DNA of 64,000 nt, from positions 49,460 through 113,459 of the forward strand of contig MLAK01001382.1 of NCBI GenBank assembly GCA_001839685.1, in the 5' to 3' direction. The stretch comes from Tritrichomonas foetus. Its lineage: Eukaryota > Parabasalia > Tritrichomonadida > Tritrichomonadidae. A program made the translations under genes and the position numbers. The notes beneath the pieces were generated by a model that had not been told where the DNA came from, made no database searches, and worked only from the letters and a program-made list of their open reading frames with translations. Positions 1-12,900 of the stretch are shown here, one piece after another. Each line of letters opens with the position of its first letter. Position 1 is the stretch's first letter.

Positions 1-50
1 TTTCTGTTTAGAGAATCTCGATTTAAAATTCTTTAAATTTAATATAGCAC

Positions 51-731
51 TTAGTTTGCTCCACCAGCTGGTGCAGCACCACCTTCGCCGCCGCCTTCAC
101 CGCCTTGTTGTTGTGGTGGTGCGAAGTTTGGACGTCCCATGAACTGCATGATAAGCATTGGAAGCATCGGCATCAACATTTGCATCATCGAAGTCTGCTG
201 GACTGGGACTGGCTTCTGGAGGCGATACAAAGTGACTGTTTTAGCAGATGGATCATATACTGTAAGTTCGGCTTCGTGGGTAGAAAGGGTAACTAATGAG
301 TAAATGTTTCCGTCGGCGAATTTTCCTGATGCGTAAAACATTTGATCGACATCTTGTTTGGTTTCGAAAGAGAGCAAATCTTCGAAAGCTTCTGTATCTG
401 GAGAGGCCAATGAAACTGTGTATTTGTTATTGACGCGTTCAGCTTTTTGTTCATTTTCGGATTCTTCTTGTTCTTCGATTTCTGGTTGGGAAATTTTGAT
501 TGATGTGATTGGGGTCATAACACCGTCTTCATTTTCACCCATAAGTTGACCAACAATATCATTTGCGTTTTCTGTAGAGGTTTCGAAATTGATTTCATTA
601 GAAGAAATTGATTCGGTATCTTCAGAACCGTCTGGTTTAAGAATGACTGATGTTACATTCCAGTTGCCGACAAGAATTTCAGTGAATTTTGCTTCGGCGC
701 AGAGCCCAAGAACACATAAGAGTGCAAGCAT
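51..731 (-). CDS. Secreted/ER protein with Met-rich hydrophobic C-terminal segment, family not recognised
   Basis: This is a 226-residue protein. The N-terminus (MLALLCVLGLCAEA) reads as a cleavable signal peptide. Residues about 16-175 look like a beta-rich luminal domain containing an acidic EEQEESENEQ stretch. Residues about 180-197 form a Met/Leu-rich hydrophobic segment (MMQMLMPMLPMLIMQFMG), followed by a Gln/Gly/Ala-rich tail (QQQGGEGGGEGG). A signal peptide, a beta domain and one Met-rich membrane segment near the C-terminus recall small ER membrane-complex subunits such as EMC7 or EMC10, but I see no decisive motif, so that is a guess. The ATG at 731 is supported by an initiator-like TCATTT 9 nt upstream. 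Its downstream limit is only 50 bases from the window edge, and bases 1-50 show nothing. Confidence 0.7.
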   Translation of the reverse strand: MLALLCVLGLCAEAKFTEILVGNWNVTSVILKPDGSEDTESISSNEINFETSTENANDIVGQLMGENEDGVMTPITSIKISQPEIEEQEESENEQKAERVNNKYTVSLASPDTEAFEDLLSFETKQDVDQMFYASGKFADGNIYSLVTLSTHEAELTVYDPSAKTVTLYRLQKPVPVQQTSMMQMLMPMLPMLIMQFMGRPNFAPPQQQGGEGGGEGGAAPAGGAN

Positions 732-1286
732 AATACGACCAAATGATGGTGTTGTAGACTATTCAAAATTGTAATAATTTCAAATCAAATTTTTCAAACT
801 TTTTGATCGAAATAGGATATCAGATCTAACTTTTTGATTATATATGGATCGTCGCAACAATTTGTTTGAGTTTTGTTCATTATCGTTACTTAGAATCCAA
901 GAAGTGATTCAATCCAAAATAATTGATCGGATTTAATGTCATGAAACTTAGATTCAGCCAGAAGCTTCCAAATAGCTATTAAAACATGGACAAAGAAGTA
1001 GGGTTTGGTTGACGATAAACTTATTTTGAATCTAAATGATTTAATTCATTTCATAAAGTTAGGCATTGTTGAATCCTAGGAACAATCTCAGGTGAATAAT
1101 ATGAATGAATCTTTGAATCAAGAAGTTTTAATTGTTAACAAAGATTAATTATAACACAGATTAGTTCAAAACATAACCTAGGCATGATGGATTTTGAAAG
1201 AAATCACAAAAAAACATATTTCTAGAAAAATTATGACAAAAAATAACATTTTGATGAACGTGTAGAGACATGAAAACAAAGATTTA
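732..1286. other. Intergenic spacer between two minus-strand genes
   Basis: AT-rich spacer between the secreted-protein gene start and the stop of the importin-alpha-like gene. Apart from the initiator-like motif at 741-746, I see no gene, tRNA or strong repeat. Confidence 0.6.
741..746 (-). promoter_or_regulatory. Initiator-like element (TCATTT) upstream of the 226-aa secreted protein gene
   Basis: On the minus strand TCATTT lies 9 nt before the ATG at 731. It matches the trichomonad Inr consensus TCA(C/T)(T/A), whose A is the transcription start in Trichomonas vaginalis. The match is seen directly; its function is inferred. Confidence 0.45.
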
Positions 1287-2834
1287 CTAACATTTAGAAT
1301 AATGACTCAGCGAGTTCAGCATGACTCGTGAGATCTCGGCAATTTCAGTGTTATTATTTTCTACTAAATCATTTAGCATTTTGACTATATCAGCATCAAA
1401 TAACATTTGAATAAACAATTCAAGTTTATCTGGCTGTAAATTATGAGAAAGCTTCATTAATGAGTTGATGCATCTCCATATTACAGATGTTACGCTGCAT
1501 CCCAGCATTTCGACGAGAATTTCAATAATGTCAACATTCACAAAAGCAGGCACAACAGAAGAATCAGTATATAGAATTAGTGTTGATAGAAAAACAGCTC
1601 CTTCTCTTTTCACCAAGTATGAACTCATTGATGTGATTTCAACAATAGCATTAATTAAATCATCTGTAAGCATTGGCAAAACATCTTTCGTCATTGCTTC
1701 AAGAAGGTTTGATAGATCCCATAAAACATCAGCAACATATTCTGTGCGTAAATAGCCGATCAAAAGTTGGAAAAGGCCGCATTCAAGCATCATATGAACA
1801 TCTGATGGATTTCCAATGCAGAGATTTCCAACAATTTTTATTGCAGCACCAGCAAATGATGGAATTTTCAGATAATTAACGACATTGACATACAGCCCGA
1901 TTTGGTTCATTTTCATAACAAGTGATGGACTTTTTTCCATCATTGAATTCAAGGAAAGTAATATAGAGTTAACGGCGCCTTCAGAAGTGAGTTTCAGGAG
2001 GGATCCAATCTGATCAAGATAATAATCGAGTGTGTCACAATTGATGTCGCTTTCACCATCAGAAAATATTTTCTCTATCGTTGCACAGGCTGCGTCTGTT
2101 AATGGCTTGTCTTCTTCGTGCGAATGGGCTAATTGAATAATCGAATCCAATATTCCAAGTGATAAAACTGAATCGCGAGCGTATGAAGATGATATCGAAA
2201 CAATTGCGACCAATGCCAACGACGAATAAATGATCGGTTTGTATTCACTTTCGAAAAAACAATAGATATTCATGAGAAGTCCCTCGTCGATAAAACTTCT
2301 CCGTAAATCTTCATTGCAGATTGGAAAAATCGAAGAAATCGCATCAATTAAGAGCCTCATTTCGCTTTCGTTGATTCCACATGTGAAGCAATTCACAAAC
2401 GGGATTGCAATTGACGGATCTTGGAAAAGTTTCTGTAGAAGCTGAGGCGAAGTTGATGATACGTTCACAATTTGAGTGCATAAATCGGAAATTCTTTGGA
2501 GGCTTCCACTTTCCAATATTTCGGCTATAGTTTCGATTGTGAGATTGATTCCTTGCAGTTCGTCAAGAAAACTTGCTCTTCGATGAGCCTTTCCAGCTGA
2601 ATTAAGCGAATTAACTCCCAAAATATTAGTTATTGCAGTTCGACTATTTCTTCTGAGGGTGAGTGTTCGGGCGTTCCTTTCTTTCAGACATTGTTCACGG
2701 TAATTGGAAAGATCAGCTCCAGACTTTTTTAATGAATCAGGCTGATCATCTGCGAAAAAAGGACTAATCATCATCATTTTTGGGGTTTTTGCGTTCGACT
2801 TTTTCAAAGAAAACAAAAAAAACATATCATTCAA
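1287..2834 (-). CDS. Importin-alpha-like armadillo-repeat protein
   Basis: This 515-residue protein has the usual length for importin alpha (about 500-540). Residues about 45-65 (REQCLKERNARTLTLRRNSR) form a basic segment resembling an importin-beta-binding domain. The rest is a run of ARM-like helical repeats with typical phrases such as AIKIVGNLCIGNPSDVHMML and VKREGAVFLSTLILY. The canonical Trp/Asn pairs of the NLS-binding groove are poorly kept: few of the expected tryptophans are visible (VLWDLSNLLEA is one). It may therefore be a divergent adaptor rather than the main nuclear-import receptor. In the family, importin alpha carries NLS cargo to importin beta at nuclear pores. The start is the first ATG; another in-frame ATG follows three codons later. 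No clear initiator lies within 25 nt. Confidence 0.7.
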   Translation of the reverse strand: MNDMFFLFSLKKSNAKTPKMMMISPFFADDQPDSLKKSGADLSNYREQCLKERNARTLTLRRNSRTAITNILGVNSLNSAGKAHRRASFLDELQGINLTIETIAEILESGSLQRISDLCTQIVNVSSTSPQLLQKLFQDPSIAIPFVNCFTCGINESEMRLLIDAISSIFPICNEDLRRSFIDEGLLMNIYCFFESEYKPIIYSSLALVAIVSISSSYARDSVLSLGILDSIIQLAHSHEEDKPLTDAACATIEKIFSDGESDINCDTLDYYLDQIGSLLKLTSEGAVNSILLSLNSMMEKSPSLVMKMNQIGLYVNVVNYLKIPSFAGAAIKIVGNLCIGNPSDVHMMLECGLFQLLIGYLRTEYVADVLWDLSNLLEAMTKDVLPMLTDDLINAIVEITSMSSYLVKREGAVFLSTLILYTDSSVVPAFVNVDIIEILVEMLGCSVTSVIWRCINSLMKLSHNLQPDKLELFIQMLFDADIVKMLNDLVENNNTEIAEISRVMLNSLSHYSKC

Positions 2835-3900
2835 TTTTTATGTATTATTGAATAATTTCTGGCTTTTTGTATGATCATTTTGCGATGAACTAAATTTAAT
2901 AGCAACGATATGGAATTCACTGATCGCAGAATTTTTTTTCTGTTAATATTTGTGAAATAGATTTCCTTTCTCCAAAAACATGTTATTTGCAAATTATTGA
3001 TAAATCTCCGAGAATTAAAAAAAATATCATTTTAAGTTCCGGCTCTCTAAATAGTTTGTTAACAAACACAATTTGTGTAAATTTGAATTCCTGATCATTG
3101 AAATTATTGAATTGAAAATTTTAAAGGCGAAATTAGTTTTCTTATTTATCTCAATAGTGAAATCATATTTTCCGAATCAAAAATCCTTGATACTTGTAAA
3201 TTATAATTATAATTATTATCAATAAGATAAAAGTCTAGTAAAATTCGAAAACAATTGCGAAATAAAGAATTTTTTACATTTTTTTTTCATTAATTTCAAT
3301 CAAAGAATTATTCAATTTCATCAAACACAATTTGACTCTCAATTATTACGTTGGTTTTGAGTAATAGAAAGCCCAATCGTTCCCAATATATATTTTTAAT
3401 ATTATTCAGTGGGTAAAAACCCACTTTTGGTAAGATTCACTATAACATTCAAAAAGTGGAACAATTGAATGAATTGTCAAAACAAGATTGACAAAATATA
3501 TAGAAGCTTTCGCATTTGAGCACTTCCCAATTTATAGACTAAATTAATGGAACTCGTTATAAGAAAACAAAAAATAATAAAATAAACCATTATTGCACAA
3601 GAAGATGATATCATTTTCGAATTCGAAATAAGTTTTCGCATTCCATTAATATTTTGAATTTAAGCAGATATTTAATACATATGATTAACTCTCCTCTTAA
3701 TAAATGAAACTTCTCTTTTCAGAAATTATTGATTCGAGTGAATTTAATCAATACATATAAATCATGAATTTTCAGGTAAAAAATATTCTCCACATAAATA
3801 TTTTATGTACACTACTATTTACTAAATACAATCTAAAAACATTTTTTTGGATCTTCTCAAATTCAATCATTAATCAAAATCAATCATTAATCAATCATTA
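2835..3900. other. Intergenic spacer, about 1.07 kb, with a small hairpin and short repeats
   Basis: AT-rich spacer between two minus-strand genes. It holds a perfect 7-bp hairpin at 3408-3425 and a short tandem repeat at 3863-3902 at the end of the HYDIN gene. No coding sequence or tRNA is recognisable. Confidence 0.6.
3408..3425. repeat. Perfect 7-bp inverted repeat (AGTGGGT-AAAA-ACCCACT)
   Basis: The two 7-base arms are exactly complementary around an AAAA loop, and the plus strand continues with TTTT. It is GC-rich for this spacer. It resembles a terminator hairpin in shape, but no such mechanism is established for trichomonad Pol II genes. Confidence 0.6.
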
Positions 3901-3902
3901 TT
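3863..3902. repeat. Short tandem repeat (TCAATCATTAATCA) at the 3' end of HYDIN
   Basis: Two exact copies of a 14-base unit (3863-3876 and 3880-3893) plus a partial third abut the HYDIN stop codon. This would place the repeat in the 3' UTR of the minus-strand transcript. Confidence 0.6.
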
Positions 3903-6900
3903 AATGTGGCATAATCCTTCCGACAATTAAAAGAGGAATATGAACACCATATTCAGGTATTTTAAATTCCCATAATGATTCAATTGTTTTCACACTTCCT
4001 GGAACATATGAAAATGTGGCAATGTGCCTTTTTCCAGACGAAATCATTGTTCGTGGTGTTTCACAATTAATTGGCTCACAAAGTGCAGTATTTTTTAGTT
4101 GTAAAGTATGCGTGTTACAAAAGTCACTTTTTCTTTCCCATAATATTTCGTAAGGTGTTTCAGTAGTATTAATAATCTCGAATTTCTTTGTTGTTTTCTG
4201 TCCAATTCCTTTTGAAAAGAGTTCAATCACTTTGACTCCTTCAGGAAGAGTTTCTGTGTAATCAGGATGCCTTCTTCCTGCAGATAAATAGTCAGATGTT
4301 TCAAGATTGAAGTGACAAATTGGTCTTCTTGAGATTCCAGTTACGTAAATTTCAGGTCTTGGCATTGCTGAAAGATAAGGAATATCACAAACCAAATGTG
4401 AAGTAAAATCATCTACTTCTTCAGGTGAAAACATAACTTTAAAGGTTGTTGATTCACCTGGTTCGATATATCCTGAACAAGGAGCAACAGAAAATGGTGA
4501 TTTATGAGATGATGCATAATTTGTGTGCATTGAACCAAAAACTGAAGTATCCCATGTATAATCAAATCGAATTTGACAAGTGTTTTTAATTGTTACCGTG
4601 GAAATTCGAGTCTCAAACATCATTGTGGGTGCAAACTCAATTTCATTTGCGTCAATTTCATATTTAATATGATCAGAAATTGCATCAATTCTTAATATAA
4701 GATCTTTTAATTTTCCAGGGATGACTTCAAAAAGTGGTTCTGGCTTAATTTCGACAACTTTAATCAAATCAAATTCAGGTCCTTTTGCTGATTGGAAAAC
4801 AACTGATGTTTCAGTTAAATCAATTTCAGGAAGAGGTGGATTTTTAGTTGAGTTTGTTCGATTTCGAGTAGTGATGCTATTAATATTAGAATTGGTGTTA
4901 CTAGAAAGTGTAGCTGTTGATGTTTTATTCCTTGATCGTGTTTCACTTGGTGCAGATGGTTGGGCAAGTGATGGAATCAGCATATTTCTTTGCATAAATG
5001 AAACAATTTGCATTGAATCATCCCAATCAGGAACATCATTATCATTATCACTGCTATTAGATCCACTATTGGATTTATTAGCAAGGTTACTATTTTTATT
5101 ATTTGTATTACTATTTTTCATTGATGTATATTCAATTTTAGACCATTGACAAGAAGCTTTAAATGAATCAAGTTTGATTGGTTTTTCGGTGAGAAATGAT
5201 GTTGTTATTTCTTTTCTTGTATGACTTCTTAAATGTCCAATTCTTGGAGAAAATGTGAAATCATTTGTATTAAACCAAGCAAATCGAATATCATTCGAAG
5301 AAACGTTATGCATCATGAAAGAAACTTGTTGTCTTTGCCCAACAACATTATCTTTGAATATAATATCAGTGTCATCACTTCCTGAGTTTCCTTCAAAAAT
5401 TACATCCTCACTAAAGCCTTCACCAATGTATGTTAACGAAATTGCAGCTGAACTGTTATCTTTAACATCAATTGTAATATGAAATTGGCCTTTTTTAAGA
5501 GCTTGAGGTGCATAATTAACATTTAATGCTTGTTTATGGCCAGGTGAAAGAACAAATTCTTCATTTTCACATCCAGGAAGAGACATCTCAAAATCATTTT
5601 CAACGGTATTTTTACCTGATGATTTTACAGTTACATAAGCAGGAATCAAACCATCATTTAATATATAAATACTTTTTTCTTTCTTTAAACCAACAAGAGT
5701 TCGTCCAAAGTTTACAATTGTTGATCGAGATCTTGTCATTTCACTTTGCGGATATAAAGTCACGGAAGGTAATGCTCCAGCTCCTTCTAAGCCAAATTTT
5801 AAGGTTTTAGTTTTTGGATCTGTACCCCCACGAACGATGGCTTCAAAAGTACCACTGAATTTTCCTGATGATGTTGGGCAGAATCTTAATTTCAAAGGGT
5901 AATCCGAATTAGGTTCAATAGACACGCTTTTTTCACTGATCTCAAATGGAAAGTGCGAAGAATTTCCTTTTTCCCGTGATTTTATTGTAATATCAGCTGA
6001 ACAAGATATAGGAAACGGATTAACTAAAATTACATCAATAACAGTTTCTTCTTTCAAAACTAGAGGCATAAAATGAAAAACTTGTTCATCTTCAAGAAAA
6101 GCAGTCATTTCAATTTTCGCTATATCATATCTCAAACATAAATGTTGATTTGGGAATATTTTTTCAAAGTCATTATTCATTATTCCAGGAACTATACAAT
6201 TTGCAGAAAGTAAAATTGGGACACCTTCATTATTTTCATTCACTTCAGTAACCAAGGCCGTTATTGGATTAGCATTAATTGGTGGCGCATCACTAATTTT
6301 AGCAATAATGTTATTTTCAAAATCTCCATCAGTTGATGAATTAAAAGCAATAGGAATAACTACGCTAGAATTTGGTTGAATTGTACCAGCAGATACGGTT
6401 ACAGTAAAATGACCAATAGAAAACTCTTTCCCATTAGATTTCTTTTGTTTCCTTTGCATTTGAGATACTTGCTGTTGATTTTTCTTATTTCCTTTTCCAC
6501 GTAAAAATCCACGTCTTCCAGTGTCAGGTGGAGCAACTTCAATTTTGGGAATTAGTTCAAAATCAAATGGAAAAACGCCATTATTAAAAATGGTCAATTC
6601 TTTTGTAATTGTAGTATTTAATGATGTTGCTCCAAACGACACCAAACAATTTTCAGGTTCAAATGAAAATTTACTATAAAGAGATTCAAATGATACAGGA
6701 ATTGGAATTGAAGCAGTTTCTTCATTACTAACAGAATCAAAAATATGTAAATTAAGACCTTTTGCGTTTGATAATTTTTGTGTTTGTATACTTTTCAGAC
6801 TAAATGTAATATTAATTCCTTTATCACCAGGAGGTATTGTTCCTGAAGGAAGATCAATTGAAATTAAATTTTTTATTTGACCTTTTCCTGTTGTGATATT

Positions 6901-9900
6901 GTAATTTGCTGGATATCTTCCTTTATTCTTTAAAAAGCAAGTTAATTGATTTACATGTCCAACTTTAACACTACCAAATGATAAATGAGAGAGGTTTTTT
7001 GGAAATGTAAACTCAAAAGCAACATCAAACGCTTCAGCAGAAACATTTACATGTTGTGATGCGAATGTTCTTGTTTTGTTTTGATCCAAAATATCAATTT
7101 GTAAACTCTTTTTCACTGAAACAGGCTTTGTTGAAGTAAATGTGATTTCAATAGGCGTTGACTTGGTCGAATATAGCATTCCTTCTGTTTGACTAATTGT
7201 GAAACAATTTCCTAAATTGTTTCCACCTTTAATTCTCCAACAAGCTGTAATTTTCCCTGTATTTTTAATTTCAAATTTCATTGTTCGAACTTGCTTCAGA
7301 AGCAGCTTTTCAAAATCAAGAGATGTTTTAGAAACTTCCATAACAGGACAACATCCATCTCCAATTATCGGAATAATAATTGGTTCAGGATTATCTTTAA
7401 TAAAAATGGACATTGTATTATGGAATCTATCAACAGAATTTGGATTAAATCCTATTTTCACTGTTTTTGTTTCATGTGGATTAATAACCATAGAATTACT
7501 ACTTGAGGAATTATTTGATGATATTGAAGCTGATGTTGATAGTGAATGCTCTTTAGAGTTATGAATGACGTTTTCAAAAGTCCAAACAGATTTAGATCCA
7601 CATTCAGCAAGTAAAACTGTAACTTCTGCAGGAAAAGAAGATTTATTGACTAAATTGACATCTTGCTTATAGAGAGCAGAAACATTTCTTCCAAGTTTTT
7701 CTTTGGTGATTAATAATGCACCAAATCTAAATGCTTTTTCAGATAACACATAAGAAAAGAGGGTTTTGGGATCAGGTGTATTGACTACTTTACCAAATAA
7801 GGCTTTAGGATTTCGATCAATATCAGGTTGTTCACAAAAGCCTTGAACTGGAAGTTTAAAGATATCATTCCGGCAGTCACAGATTCCAAAAAGTAAATTT
7901 GACGTGTATTTTTGTGCATTGTTTGCAGAAAATTGCAAATTTAGCGTTATTCTAGAATTAGCTTCGATATGCCATCTTTTAGTATAATTTGTGATATCAA
8001 TTTCTTCGTGAATTTCTTCTTCTTCTTCTGTATATTCAATTTCATTCACATCTTGTTGCAAAGAATCATCGCATGGCTTTGGGATAAGTTTTATAATTTT
8101 CTTTGTTGGAGGCAGTTCATAGGGAATTTCACCTGGAAGTTGATCACTAATGATTTTGAAATTAACAGGCATATCTTGTAAAACTGGAGAGCCAATCAAT
8201 GAATCATCTGGCAAAACTAATCTTGGTTTTGGAATTAATTGTATGAATGCTTTTTCTTTTAGATTTGAAGTATCTGGAAGGAATTGGTAAATTTCCTTCA
8301 TAACATCATCAATGGGTATTGTTGCATCAACAAGCAAACTATTTCCAGAAATGATAGAATTTTCACTTTCGTTCATTGTAATATCTAGGGAAATAAAATT
8401 ATTTCCATCATGAACTTTTTCACAAATTCGTCCAAACGTATATTGAAACATCATCACTGCCAACAAAAATGGATCGGAAGGTAAAGAAGCTTTCGATCTT
8501 GTTTTTTTAGCCTTATCTTTATGTGAATTTCCTTTCGAAGTATTAGAGGGGGAATTAAGATTAAAATCTGCTAAATCATCGCCATGTGTAATTAAATATT
8601 TTCGATAGTTCTCACGTTTTTCATCAACATCTTTCTTTTGTTCATCAGTAAGAGAATTATAATCTTCTTCACTCATATTAAATAATTTATCCATCAATTG
8701 TTTTATATCTGTGACTTTTTTCTTAACTTCTTCATGATCATTTGTGGCTTGATGTTGAGCCAGGGCAGTTTCATTAGCATTTAAAGCAATATGAAACACA
8801 TAATGTCCTTCTAAACCTTGTAGAACATAATTTAAGGAAATTTCATTCGCTGTTAAATTATTATGTGATAAAACAGTGAAAGGATTATTTTGTAATTCTT
8901 CTTGAGTATTTTTTTGTTTGAGAAAATGAATTAAAAATGATTCACCCTCATTTGTTTCTGGAAAAACATCTAATCCGTCAATGATAAAGCCTTTTCTATA
9001 TTCTTTTTGATTAATTGTCTGATTGAAGGCCTGAATATAATTATCAGCAGGTGAGTTGTGTGGTATTGATTCCCATAGAGCTTGCAGGGAAATAATTGGA
9101 ATATTATCTAAGTATCTGGAAATTGCTTGACTGACTGATGTGCGTCCGCTTTTTGGAGGACCATGAACTATAATACAAAGAGAGAATTTTGATACTTTTG
9201 TACCAGAGGAGAATAAAATACTATCATTTTGAAATATTTTATTTCTATTTACTTCTTGCTTTAATTCTTTTTGATTCTTGAGTTTTAATGAATTCAAAAA
9301 TAGCTGAAAATCAAACTGAGGTGAAAAAACATCAATTGGATATTTTCCAGGATTAATTAAATCTACAGACATTTGTGAAGGCTCACTAAATTCGCGAATT
9401 GGTGGGAATGTTATAGAATTAGGCTCAAAGAAAAGCTTCATTTGAACTCCATTTCCTTTCAATGATACATAAAAAGTATTTGAATTGTGCTTAATGTTAA
9501 TTGGAAATTGCATTAGATAGTTTTTCTCATCTTGTGGCGAAAAACTAATATCAATGTTAACAAAACTAGATGGTGGTAAAATTCCTTGTGTTGGTGTTGC
9601 TTTAAATATTGATTTTTTCGAAGGGGCTTTATTTCTTTGAAGCACATTAGTGAATTGAGCAGGTTCAATTTTAAATTCACAGGCAACATCATTCAAATTC
9701 TGAAGTTGAAGAGTTTGAACTCTCGTTTGCCCAAGTGTTGTTGTTTCAAAATCAAAATGATTTTTGGAGAAAACTAATGAGGGCATGATAATGTTAGCAT
9801 TGATATTAATCATGTAACCATAATCTTCTTTGAAAACTAAGGGGATCTTATAATTAAATTTGCCTAAATTTTCCTTTTTCCTTTTAGAAGTATCAAATGA

Positions 9901-12900
9901 AAATGTAATTTGCAAAGTTTCATTTGGCGGTACATCTCGGAAACTAGATGGTTGAATCGAAAAGCCAGTTCCGTTTAGTGAATTAACAAGAACTTCAAAA
10001 GAGATTGGAAATGGTGTTATTGATGTTATTTCATAGGTAAGTGATTTTGTTTCACCTAAAATTAATTGTCCAAAATCGACCACAAATGAAGACAAAGCAA
10101 ATCCTTCAAATCTTTTAACATTACTGAGTTTTGTTGACATTTTTAACTGAGAAAATATTGAAGGTGAAATATTTAATTTCCTTTGATTTGTATATTTTTC
10201 AATCATCAGCATTTTCTCAGCCCGATATTCATCATCCATTAGTTTGTCTGAATCATCAATTGATTTAGTTGAAAATGAATTTGTGTGTTTATTTAAATAT
10301 TCAGTTGTTGCATCTTCTTCTTTTAGTCTTGGAAGATTTGTTTTAAGTTGCGGGAAGAAGCATTCTGCTGATAAATCAATTTGAACATCATCATAATGGC
10401 CTATTTCAACAAAAAATGAAGTTCTTATTGGTTTTGGAACACCACATATTGCATTTAAAGTAAATTCAACTGTTTCTTTAATTCCAATTTGACCTGATTT
10501 AGGAATAATATTCAGCATCTTAAAATCACAACCTCTTGGTATCTTGACTTTAAAGTTAATTGGCACTTCACTTGTATTATTCAGAGAGAAATTGCCTGTA
10601 AGTGGTGTAGAATAGTCAATTTTACCAAAATCAATAGATTTCGGTGATATAGAATAGTCAATCGCGGCTGATGATCCTGTTAATTGAATTGCATATTCTG
10701 GTCCTCCAATTACATGACATATTGCTGTGCATGAAAAATTACTACATCCATTAACTTTCACTCCTTCACCTGCAAAAAATGTAATATGAATATCAATAGA
10801 ATCGCCTGGATCAATTCTTCCACGAATTGGATAAATATCAAATATTCTCTCATCATTTGCAGTTTGTAGCTCCCAATAAAAATCAGCATGAGTTTCACTT
10901 GTATTTGTTACTTCAATGTGTTGAGTATCTTCTGTATGAATCATTAAAATACCAAAATCTATCGAAGTTGATGGCTCAAATAATAAATTCGGGAAAATCA
11001 TTTCAGTATGAATTTTCATATTATAGAATTGCGGAGAATTTTTAAATATGAATTTTATTTGTGAATCAAAAATCTCACTCGCAAACGTGGTTTTAAAACT
11101 TGGATCAAAGATGACTTCGAAATGCTCGGTTTCATTAGGATTTAAGAAAAATTCAATTGGACTAATAGTAAAGTAATTTGGACATATTGCTGCTATTTCA
11201 AGAGGTAAAGCCGATAAATTCTGAATTGTGTTCTGTTGAATAATTGGACTTAATAATGATTTTGTTGGTGAAATTGCGGAATTTGTGCTTATATGTGAAC
11301 TTATTTGTTCTTCTTGAGTAACATCATGAATATATAAAAAGTTCATACTCTTTTCACCAAATTCGATCATCGGTTGAATAAATTTACCTTCAACTAATGG
11401 ATGAAAAAGATCTGTTCTTTGTCTATTTAAGGTATAATGACATTGTGGTATAAAAGAAAAGCTGGCAGGCTTTTTAGATTCAACAATAATACTAAAGTTA
11501 GCAATCTCACCTTTTCCAATTGTGACAGAATCAGGTTCAATTCTTTTCAAAACAGGTGATTTCTCTTCATTTTTGGCTTTTGGAATTGACCAACGGATTT
11601 CTTGAGCTCTTCTTCCTCGATTTTCTACAGAAAATTGGACAATTGCTGGCTGGCCAATGAAAACATATCCATAATCAATTTTATCCATATCGATTGATGG
11701 AACAAGTGTTGATCCAAATCCTTTAGCTTTCAATTCAACAGTAAATGGCTTTAGATGCTGAAAAGTTAAAATCAAGCGACTCTTAAACAGCCCAACATCA
11801 TTTAAATTGGCAAAAATTCGAATAGTTTTCGTTTCTCCAGCTGCAATATCATCTTCAACAGGATCGATATCAAAAGCATAATTATCACTTGCAAATGTAG
11901 CAACATAATGTGAAGAAATTAATGAATCATTAAAAATTGTTACTTCTTTCATTGAGTCTTCAAGAACATTAATTTGACCGAAAGATATTTCAGTTGCGGA
12001 TAATTTAATATTGGGTCCTCTACATAATGCAGTGACAGTAAAAGGCAAAGAAGGTAAATCACTTCCACTAATTCTGATATATCTAACAAACTTTAAATGA
12101 CCAAGTTGTAAAGGTGTGACAGCAAAAGGAAAATTCTCATAATGATGTGCTCCAATAATACCTCTAGGTTTAAGAAATTCCACACTTGCCTCAAGAGCAG
12201 AAACATCACCAGCGTCAATAAATTCAAATTTTGCTGGAAAATCAGTCTCATCAACAAGACACACAGATGATTCATATCTTCTTCCAATAAATATCTCACC
12301 TAATTCAATTACACTATTTTTAATTGATATTTCAGGACAAATACATTTAGCTGTAATATCCATCGACATTAAAAGTCCATCAAATTTAGGCGCACTTAAA
12401 TTTAATTTAACATTATAATCTTGAATTCGAGTCGGAATAAACTCCACGTTGATTTTTTGCTTTCCATATTTAGGAATAGTTCCACTACCAGGGATAACAT
12501 TAAACTCTCTACACTCAAAACTCCCATCGGCTGCAAAACTTAAAGAATATTCAAAAGGAATTTGTGACTCATTTATAATTTCAAATGTTTCTGTATATAA
12601 AAATCCAAAACTGACTAATCCAAAATCAACTTTTTGCTTATTAATTTTAAATGAAGGACCAAGTACTTTTCCAGATATAGTAATTTTTGGTTTCAGTTTA
12701 TTCCAGTTTTCATTGGAGTCATCATAACCATCGATTGAAAAAGTGAATGTTTCATTAAATTGGCCAACATGATTCGCTAATAATCTGACAATGATGGGTG
12801 TTGAACACTCAGCAATGATGCTTCCATTATCAGGTGTGAAAGTAATAAAATTACATGGAGATGGATCAATATGATAATTTACACCAACTTTACCAATATT

